Below are positions 9,260 through 17,700 of a stretch of 40,232 nucleotides of DNA, piece after piece. The position numbers were made by a program, and so were the translations under genes. The stretch covers positions 1-40,232 of the forward strand of contig CAMNQO010000002.1 of NCBI GenBank assembly GCA_946549475.1, given 5' to 3'. This DNA comes from an uncultured Bacteroidales bacterium (GTDB lineage Bacteria > Bacteroidota > Bacteroidia > Bacteroidales > UBA932). Below the pieces are notes generated by a model. It ran no database searches. It was not told where the DNA came from and saw only the letters and a program-made list of their open reading frames with translations. Position 1 is the first letter of the stretch; each line of letters opens with the position of its first letter.

Positions 9260-12200
9260 ATGAAAAAGGATCTTTTTGCATGCAGTTTGCGCGTGCTTGT
9301 GGCCCTGGCTGTCAGTTGCCAGTTTTTTTCCTGCGCGACGAAAGACGCGCTGTCCGATGATGTGATTGCGTCCGGCCCTTCGTCCGTTTCCGGTACTTCC
9401 GGGCAGGATGGCGCATCCTCCGGCGACCCCTTGTCCGAAGACCCGTCCGCTGACGGCCCTTCCGGGGGCTCCTCCGATCAGCCGGCCCTGCCGGACGACC
9501 CCTATCCCCACATTCCGCTGGAAAGCCTGGATATGGTGACGGTTTCCTGTCAGGGCGAAAGCAACGGCGAGGCTTCGCAGCCCCAGTCCAAAGCGACTTC
9601 CACGGGAGAGCAGCCGGACGAACTCGACCCGTCTTTCGTCCCCGTGCAATGGGATGCCGAATCCACCAAGACCTATCTGGATGCCTCCAACAACATCTTC
9701 TGGAGCGAAGGCGACCGGCTGAAAATCTATTATGCCGACGGAGCCTCCAACTATACCGTCTCGACCATCAAGCACGGCGATGTCCAGAAATCGACCTTCG
9801 ATGCCCTTGTGGACAAGTCGGCAGACTATTACTATGCTTTCTATCCGGAGGGACTCACGGCGACGATGACCGATATCGCGGCCAAGGGCGCTTTTGAAAT
9901 CGTCATCCCCTCCGAGCAGGACGGACGCTTTGAGAACTGCCACCTGGCCGTCGGCAAGGCCTCGGCGGAGGGACGGCATTTCGCCTTCAAGAATGTCGGC
10001 AGTTATATGAAAATCACCGTGGCCAGCACGAGTGCGACGGCCATCACCCTGCAGGCGACCAACTCCGAAGACAAGATTGTCGGTACGCTCGTCGCGCCTT
10101 TTACCGATGATGCCGGGACATTGGGCGAACTGACCCTGAAGGAGGGGACGGGCGCTTCCAGCGTGACGGTCAACCTGCCCGAAGGCCGTACCGGGGCGAC
10201 GACGGTGTATATCGCCCTGCTGCCGGGCGTCAATTTCAGCAAGGGTTTCCGCCTGCGTTACGAATACGCCGACGGGCAGACCCGTCCGGGCTACGCCTAT
10301 TCCAAGTCCGACGGCCGCAGCATCGCCCGGCGCGGCATCCTCAATGTCAAGACGCTGGACGACCGTATCAAGACCGACTGGTTTGTCAAGACAAGCGGTA
10401 CTTACAGCGATGCGGACGCATCCGGCGCCGGCTCCAGTTGGGACAAGGCTCTCAATGTGACAGGGCTGGCCGACCTGCTGGCCCAGCCGCTCGACGGCAG
10501 CGGCAATCAGGACGACTATGCCGCTTTCGACCGGGCCTGGATGCTCGACGGAGCCCATATCCACATCGCGGCGGGGGAATACACCCTCGACAAGGTCAAA
10601 ATGGAGTGTACCAATTATGACCATCCCTTTTCCGTCCATATCCTCGGCGGCTATCCGACTTCCTTGAGCGATACCGCCACCTCCGCAGTTCGTGATACCA
10701 CGGCCAACCGGACGACTTTCGTCGGAGCGGGTGACCGCATCCTCCTGTTGGGCAATCAGGTCTCCCTGACGATGGATAAAGTCTGGATGACCGGCGGTCG
10801 CAGCCGCGGGAACAGTGAGAGCGGTGTCGCCCTGCAAGTCCATCCGGGAACGACAGGACAGGCGAGGGCGGTGCTGACCGCCTGCGGTTTCAAGGACAAT
10901 GTCACCTCCGGCACCGATTCCAACGGCGGCGCCGTTTCTGTCCATGGGAACAAGGCCTATGCCCGTCTGGACGGCTGCCATTTCTATGGCAATGCCACCG
11001 GGCCCGGGCAGGCCGCCGGAGCCATCTATGTCTGGAGCGACGATGCCGGAGCGGAAGTCCATGTCAACGGCTGTACTTTCATCGCCAATGCCGCCGGTAC
11101 CTGGGGCGGTGCCATCGGTTGTTCCAAGGGGAAGGTTTTCATCAATCAGGAAGTCAACACGACGGCCACCGTGTTCCGAAACAACTGTACGAAAAACAGC
11201 GATTCGCACGGCGGTGCCGTCTATTGCGCCACGGGGGCGCTGTGTGCCCGCAACTGCCGTTTTGTCGGCAACTGGTGTCCTTCGGGGGCCAACCTTGGTG
11301 CAGGAGGCGGATTGAGCCTGGCCGATGACTGCACCACCTCCCTGTCCGACCTGCATTTTTCGGCGGATGAAAGCGGCCGCTATATGGCCCGCAACGGGGG
11401 GTTCCTCAGAATCAATACCGACATCCTTCATCCCGTCACCTTCTCTAACTGCACCTTTGAAAACGGGAAGCCCAGCAATGTGGGCGGTGTCGTCGTGCTC
11501 ACGACCGGTGCCGAGAGCGACCTTCGTTTTGAAAAATGTCGTTTTACGGACAATATCTCCAATTATGCCGGCGGCGTCTGCCATCTGAATACGACGACGC
11601 ACAAAGCCAGTTTTACTTCCTGTACCTTTACCGGCAATCAGGTTACAGGCAGCGGGGGAGGCGGCGTGCTGTCCATGGAAGCCGGTACGGCGACCCTGAC
11701 TTCCTGTACCTTCACCGGCAACCGGCAGACGGCGGCATCTGCCCGTGGCGGCGGCGTATTCTGGCTCCACTCCAGCAAAAATCCCCGCCTGACCGTCCGG
11801 GGCTGCACTTTCGAGGACAATACGGCTTCGGTGACAACGGCCGGAGATGCGGCCGGCAACCAGACTTGCGGCGGCGGCATCCTCTATGCCGACAATGGTA
11901 CGGTGACTTTCACTTCTTCCGACGAGATGGCTTCGGGCACCCGCAACAGCGTCAGCGGAAGTGCCTCCGCGACGGCCGGCGGAGCGATACTGGCCGTCAA
12001 GGGCAGCAATGCGATGAGTCTTTCCTTCGCCTATACGGATTTCTCTTCCAACGCTTCCGCCAACTATGGCGGAGGTGTCTATACGGACACGGATGTGACG
12101 CTGACCGACTGCATCCTCGACGGCAACACGGCATCGACCGGAGCGGCGGCCCTGTATGCCGGAGGCAATATTACGGTGGCCGGCAGCGATACGCTCAAAT

Positions 12201-14716
12201 GCGCCATCCGGAACCACAGCAATACGGGCAACTCGCCCATTATGTATGCGGCGGCCGGCAGCATCAGCCTGACCGGCTGTAAAATCCAGGGAAACAGCGT
12301 AGTCAGCCCGTCTTCCCGAGGCGGTCTCTTCCCCCTGACGAACAATGCCTTCACGGCGACGGATTGTGTGTTCCGCAGCAATTCGGTCTCGGGTGGGGGC
12401 AGCCGTTACGGTGTTGTCGCCGGCTTGCTTGCCGGAGGCAGCGGCACCCTGACCTTGAACAATACGGACATTTATTTCTGTAACGGTACGCAAAACGCGG
12501 GAGCCATTTATGTCGAAGGTGGCGTCAAAGCGGCTTCCGGTACGGCCGTGACGGTCACGGGCGGCCGTTTCAAAGGCAATGTGACGGACGGTTATGGCGG
12601 TGTTTTCCATTTCGAAGAAACGGCCGCCAATGCGGTCAGGGCCGTCTTCTCCGGAGCCGTATTCGAAGCCAACGAGGCTTCGACCCGGGGCGGAGCATTC
12701 CATCTGAACAATGAGGCCATTGGCAGGAATGTGTCCATCACCGATTGTACATTTACCCGCAATGTCCAGACTTCGACGGACAGCGGGCGGGGCGGCGGGG
12801 CCATTAATCTTGAAGCCGGTGCCCTGACCCTCAGCGGCTGTAATTTTACCGCCAATGAGTCCAAGTCCGTTCCTGCCGCCGATAATAACTGGTCTGGCGG
12901 CGGTGTCATCATGACTTCCGGGTTGGCAACGCTTACGCTGACCATTCAGGCTTCCGAAGCCAATGGGCGTCCGGTCTTATCGGGCAATAAGAGTGCCGGG
13001 TACGGAGGGGCGATATCCCACACCAACGGGTCTGATAAGTCCGTTTGTTCCATCCGCGACACCAAGTTTACTTCCAATACCAGCGTCTTTTCCGGCGGCG
13101 CCTTGTATTATAAGACCTCGAACGCTTTGTCCTTGACCGATGTCGGATTCGTACGGAACAGCGTGACGGGCTCCGGTGCCTCGTTCGATGCGGCTCACGC
13201 GGGCGATGCCATCGCCTATATCAACGGCAAAAGCCTGACGATGACGGGCAGCAAGATGTCTCTCAATTATATTGAAGGACATACCGCGACGGTTCCCATT
13301 CATTCGCCTGCCGTGACGACTTATACCTTCGATAAGATAGAATTTAAAAGCAACACGACCACCCTGCGCAACGGCAGTATGCTCAATCTGAACACCAAAG
13401 CCACCTTTGCCATCAGCAATTCCAGCATCCACGACAACAGCGCTCCCCACGGCGGCGCCATCTTCGCCGATTTGCCGCGTTATACGGACATTACGACAGG
13501 GACCGGCAACTGCACGATTTCCAATACGAGCCTTGAAAACAACACGGCAACAGCCGCCGACGGCAAAGGCGGTGCCATCTATTGGAACTGCGTTTCCTGG
13601 ACCAACAATGTCGAATCAGGTACTCCGATGCTCAAAATCAACAAAAGTTCCAGGCTCAACGGCAACAAGGCGACTATGGCCGGATCCGCCATCTGGCTGG
13701 GGGTAGGACGCGTGTATTTGGACGCTTGTACGGTTTCCGGCAATACCTTTGCTTCTCTTACATCCAGCGAAGCCAATGACCATGGTGGTACGCTCTATAT
13801 GGAAAGTCTCTATTCCAAACTGGACATTACCAACTGTACCCTTTCCGGCAACAGCGTTGACGGCAAGGGCGGGGTGCTGAATGTACAGGCCGGGCGGGTC
13901 TTTATGACCAATTGTACTTGCAACGGCAACAGTGCCTATTCCCGGGGCGGCGCCATCTTCCACAGCAGTGGTGGTTTCATCCTTGTCCGTCGCAGTACTT
14001 TTGTCGGCAACTATGTGACAAAAAACAACGCCTGGGGCAGTTTCCTGCATGTCAATAACGGTGGGTCCTACTCGATGTTCCTCAACTGCACCATCGATGA
14101 CGGCCCGACTGCCCGCACGACGGCGACCGTCAACGGTTCGGTCAATCTCATGCTGGTCAACAGCACCGTCATCGGCAACACCAGCGGTCCGGTCCTGCGG
14201 GTGGAAAACAACAAGAACGGCCTCCTGCTCAACAACATCATCCTCAACAGGGGGAGCGGGAAGGCAGTTTTCCACTACGGCGGCTACAACTGGTCCTCTT
14301 ATGGCGGCTACAATATCCTCGGATCGGTCGAACGGAACGGACAGACCGTCACCAATATTCCCGGCGAGTGTACGGGCGACAAGACCGGCAAGACGGAGGC
14401 GAGCCTGGGTTCCTGGTTATGGAACGACGCCGGCTATTATACCTGGGACGGAAAGGTGGGTGGAGTCGCGACAGCGACGCCTGCCATCAACCCGTCCGGC
14501 AAAGACGATTATGTATCCAGCGGTATGAAAAGCGGCTTCAACTATAGTTTGACCATTAATGATGAGAAAGATTTGAACGCTATTGTCAACAATCTCGGCA
14601 ATCAGGTCGTGACGGGATGGGCTTCCGGGGAATACTATTTCGACCGGCGGGGCAACTCCAGTGCGGGCGACCGCAGAGTGGCCGGCCACAACTATCCCGG
14701 CTCCTATGCACTTTGA
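9260..14716 (+). CDS. Giant Pmp-like right-handed beta-helix lipoprotein 1 with fimbrillin-like domain
   Basis: This 1,818-residue protein has a lipoprotein signal with lipobox around VSCQFFSC, followed by ATKDALSDD and a long Ser/Asp/Pro/Gly-rich tether (to about residue 90). Residues about 130-370 are fimbrillin-like (WSEGDRLKIYY, YYYAFYPEG, VAVGKAS-like segments). From about Trp374 a right-handed beta-helix begins (entry motif GSSWDKALN, then LGGYP), followed by around 30 coils of the type C-T-F-x-G-N-...-G-G-A-I/V. These GGAI/FxxN coils resemble chlamydial polymorphic membrane protein repeats. Unlike chlamydial Pmps there is no C-terminal autotransporter barrel; the protein ends in an RRGN...YPGSYAL tail. 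A surface adhesin or ligand-binding fibre is inferred. Its signal region shares a 45-base identical block with the next gene. No catalytic residues recognised. Confidence 0.88.
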   Translation: MKKDLFACSLRVLVALAVSCQFFSCATKDALSDDVIASGPSSVSGTSGQDGASSGDPLSEDPSADGPSGGSSDQPALPDDPYPHIPLESLDMVTVSCQGESNGEASQPQSKATSTGEQPDELDPSFVPVQWDAESTKTYLDASNNIFWSEGDRLKIYYADGASNYTVSTIKHGDVQKSTFDALVDKSADYYYAFYPEGLTATMTDIAAKGAFEIVIPSEQDGRFENCHLAVGKASAEGRHFAFKNVGSYMKITVASTSATAITLQATNSEDKIVGTLVAPFTDDAGTLGELTLKEGTGASSVTVNLPEGRTGATTVYIALLPGVNFSKGFRLRYEYADGQTRPGYAYSKSDGRSIARRGILNVKTLDDRIKTDWFVKTSGTYSDADASGAGSSWDKALNVTGLADLLAQPLDGSGNQDDYAAFDRAWMLDGAHIHIAAGEYTLDKVKMECTNYDHPFSVHILGGYPTSLSDTATSAVRDTTANRTTFVGAGDRILLLGNQVSLTMDKVWMTGGRSRGNSESGVALQVHPGTTGQARAVLTACGFKDNVTSGTDSNGGAVSVHGNKAYARLDGCHFYGNATGPGQAAGAIYVWSDDAGAEVHVNGCTFIANAAGTWGGAIGCSKGKVFINQEVNTTATVFRNNCTKNSDSHGGAVYCATGALCARNCRFVGNWCPSGANLGAGGGLSLADDCTTSLSDLHFSADESGRYMARNGGFLRINTDILHPVTFSNCTFENGKPSNVGGVVVLTTGAESDLRFEKCRFTDNISNYAGGVCHLNTTTHKASFTSCTFTGNQVTGSGGGGVLSMEAGTATLTSCTFTGNRQTAASARGGGVFWLHSSKNPRLTVRGCTFEDNTASVTTAGDAAGNQTCGGGILYADNGTVTFTSSDEMASGTRNSVSGSASATAGGAILAVKGSNAMSLSFAYTDFSSNASANYGGGVYTDTDVTLTDCILDGNTASTGAAALYAGGNITVAGSDTLKCAIRNHSNTGNSPIMYAAAGSISLTGCKIQGNSVVSPSSRGGLFPLTNNAFTATDCVFRSNSVSGGGSRYGVVAGLLAGGSGTLTLNNTDIYFCNGTQNAGAIYVEGGVKAASGTAVTVTGGRFKGNVTDGYGGVFHFEETAANAVRAVFSGAVFEANEASTRGGAFHLNNEAIGRNVSITDCTFTRNVQTSTDSGRGGGAINLEAGALTLSGCNFTANESKSVPAADNNWSGGGVIMTSGLATLTLTIQASEANGRPVLSGNKSAGYGGAISHTNGSDKSVCSIRDTKFTSNTSVFSGGALYYKTSNALSLTDVGFVRNSVTGSGASFDAAHAGDAIAYINGKSLTMTGSKMSLNYIEGHTATVPIHSPAVTTYTFDKIEFKSNTTTLRNGSMLNLNTKATFAISNSSIHDNSAPHGGAIFADLPRYTDITTGTGNCTISNTSLENNTATAADGKGGAIYWNCVSWTNNVESGTPMLKINKSSRLNGNKATMAGSAIWLGVGRVYLDACTVSGNTFASLTSSEANDHGGTLYMESLYSKLDITNCTLSGNSVDGKGGVLNVQAGRVFMTNCTCNGNSAYSRGGAIFHSSGGFILVRRSTFVGNYVTKNNAWGSFLHVNNGGSYSMFLNCTIDDGPTARTTATVNGSVNLMLVNSTVIGNTSGPVLRVENNKNGLLLNNIILNRGSGKAVFHYGGYNWSSYGGYNILGSVERNGQTVTNIPGECTGDKTGKTEASLGSWLWNDAGYYTWDGKVGGVATATPAINPSGKDDYVSSGMKSGFNYSLTINDEKDLNAIVNNLGNQVVTGWASGEYYFDRRGNSSAGDRRVAGHNYPGSYAL
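9301..9345 (+). repeat. 45-bp perfect direct repeat, copy A (signal/lipobox region)
   Basis: This block is identical base for base to 14786-14830. It encodes ALAVSCQFFSCATK and includes the lipobox Cys and a run of seven T. The sequences on both sides diverge quickly, as do the rest of the two genes. Confidence 0.95.
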
Positions 14717-14729
14717 TAAAAATGTGACT

Positions 14730-17700
14730 ATGCACAACACTTATCATCAGAAAAAACGAGTGGAACCCTGTCTGCGCATGCTGGCGGCCCTGGCTGTCAG
14801 TTGCCAGTTTTTTTCCTGCGCGACGAAAGAAGCGCTCTCCGAGACGCAGCCGTCTTCAGAAGCCCCGGCCGCCGTCGGGGGTGATTCGGAAACACAGCAA
14901 CCCGGCCCGCTTGAGCCGGGCGGCGACTATATCTCTCCCGACCATTTCCATCTGGTGCGGGTGGAACTGGAGGCCTGCTCCGATGCGGATGCGGTTCCTG
15001 ACGCTTCGCCGGCCTATTTGCCCGGAAGCAAGGTCTCCCTCGCGGCCCGGGAGGAGGCGTTGGACGAGACGGTCGCACTTTCCGGCGCGGACCCTCTTAC
15101 GGGCGGTGCGGATGACACCAAAACGGCCCTGGACGGAAGCAACAACATCCTCTGGAATGCCGGGGATCGCATCAAGATTTACTATACTTCCGGCGCTTCC
15201 AACTGGACGCAGGGTACGGTCAAGCATGGCGGCAGTGCCGATTCGACCATCGACGGCTGGGTCAATGAAGAGGATGCGTATTATTATGCGTTCTATCCGG
15301 TCGGAATCACGACCTCCGTCACCTATGACGGCGATGCGACCTATCCGCACGGGGCTTTTACCGTGACTGTCCCGACCGAGCAGGACGGCGCTTTTGCCAA
15401 CTGTCATATCGCCGTCGGCAAGGCGTCGAAATCGGGCCGGCAGTTTGCCTTTTCCAATGTGGGCAGTTATCTGAAAATGGAGGTGGCGGACCTTGAAGCG
15501 ACTTCCATCACCGTCCGCTCCCTGGTCACGACCGACCGTATTGCCGGCACCTTCACCGCCGCCTTTGCCGATGCGGCCGGGACCCTCGGCGACATCAGCG
15601 TCGATGAATCCTCGTGCAGCGGTGAAATCACCGTCACCCTGCCGTCCGGACGGACGCAGACGACGACGGTGTATGTGGCCGTGCTGCCCGGTGCGACCTT
15701 CAGCAAGGGTTTTCTGCTCCGCTACAACTACTCCGACGGCATCACCCGTCCCTCCTATGTGTATGAAAACACCTCCGGGCGGACGGTGGCACGCCGCAAA
15801 ATCCTCAACTGCGGCTCGCTCGACAGCCGCATCGTGACCGACTGGTTTTTCAGGAGCGACGGCACGAAGACCGACCCCAAGACCAAGGGAAACGGCGCGA
15901 CCTGGGAAAACGCCCTCAATGCGACGGGACTGGCCAACTTGCTGGAGCCCGAGACCGACCCCGACCTGCTGCTCGCCCAGGCGGCCCGGCTTGACGGCGC
16001 CTCCCTGCATTTTGCCAAAGGGACTTTCGTGACACCCTCGCAGATTACCTTCGAAGCCGCCGCTTACGCCGAGCCGGTCAATCTGAGGCTGCTGGGCGGC
16101 TATCCGACCACCCTGACGGGCACTTCCACTTCCGGCCGGGGGACCGGCGATCATGAGACCGTCCTCTCGGGCGCCGGCACGCACCGTATTTTCAAACTCG
16201 GCAGCCAGACGGCCTGGAGCCTCGACAACTTCAAGATGACCGGTGCCTATGTCACCGAAGGTGATGGCGGCTGTTTCATGCTGGACGGCACATCCCCGGC
16301 AGACTGTTCGCTGTCGCTCACCGAAGTCTGGTTCTATGAAAACGAGACGGTCAATCAGCAGAGCACCCGTTTGGGGAGCGGGGCCGCCGTCTGTCTCGGC
16401 AAAGGGACACTTACGGCTGCCGGCTGCACCTTCGAGAAAGGGTCGGGGCGCAACGGCGGCGGAATCATGGTTTATGACCAGACGGGAGCCAACAACGCCG
16501 TCGCCTACATCCGCGATTGCCTGTTTACGGACAATGCGGCCGTTTCCAACTGCGGCGGCGGTTTTTCCGCCAACGGCGGACGGGTTTCGCTGGACCGCTG
16601 CACCTTTACCGGCAACCGTTCCACCGTATTCGGCGGTGCCGTCCACTGGGATGCGGACAGGTCCGTCAATTCTTCCCTGACCATCCGGGACTGCATCTTC
16701 ACCTCCAATGTTTCGGACAATGGAAATGGAACGGACGGTCAGGGCGGCGCTCTCTCTGTCCAGACCGGGACCGTGACCCTGACGGGATCGACTTTCACCG
16801 GCAACCGGGCCGGAGACGACGGAGCGCTGGTCGGCGGGGCTGTCTGGGTCCAGGGGACGCTGGATGCATCGGACGTGACATTCACCGGCAACCATGCCTG
16901 CGGCGACGGCGGGGCCATCTGTGTCAGTGCGGCTGGCTCCCTGACACTGAGCGGAACCAACCGTTTCGAGGGGAACTATTGCACCTCTTCCGTCAATGCG
17001 CAAGGCAATACCGTCCATGCCTGGGGCGGTGCCATCTGCACCCGAGGGACGACGCAGATTACCGGCGCGACGACCTTTTACAACAATTATACATTCAAGC
17101 AGGCCGGTGCCATCTCCTTTGCCTCCGGTACGCTTACCATACAGAACGACGGGACCGCCCGCCCGCTTTTCGACCGCAACCATACGGCCATTTCCTGGTC
17201 CTCGGGAGACGGTATCGCGGGAGTCAACGGCGGAGCCGTCGGCATCTATGCCACCAGCGGGACCGCCATCCTGACCGGTTGCGATTTCGATGCCAATTAC
17301 CATCCTTCCGACTTTATCAACATTACCAGCGAGGGCGGGGCGATGGCCGTCGTACAGAACTCCGCCACCGACCTCAACCTGACGGTGACGGACTGTAACT
17401 TTACCAACACTTATTCCGGCACTTCGACGCTCAACAACTATGCCAGCGCGACGGCCCGCAACGGCGGAGCATTGGTGCTGGAGGTCGCCGCCACCAATGC
17501 CGGCAGCATTTCTTTCTCCTCCTGCCGCTTTACGGACAACCGGGCGAACAATGTGGGCGGCGTGACGACGCACAAGCGGGGAACCGTCTCTTTTTCGGAC
17601 TGCACTTTTACCGGCAACAAGGCTCCCGGCTATTCCGCCGTCCACCACATCAACAATGCGGCGGCCTCGGCCTCGTTCAGCAATTGTCCGATGACAGGCA

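Noticed and set aside
9325-9331. Run of seven T in the lipobox region as a phase-variation tract
   Set aside because: It is short and encodes the conserved Phe-Phe-Ser of the signal in both giants. The better candidate tract is the G8 at 9121.
7316-12703. A very long minus-strand open frame (about 1,795 codons), and a similar one at 14856-19646
   Set aside because: They lie antisense to well-supported exported proteins with signal peptides and domain motifs. Their translations are low-complexity, G/R/D/V-rich and lack domains; GC-rich third positions on the real strand create such open antisense frames.
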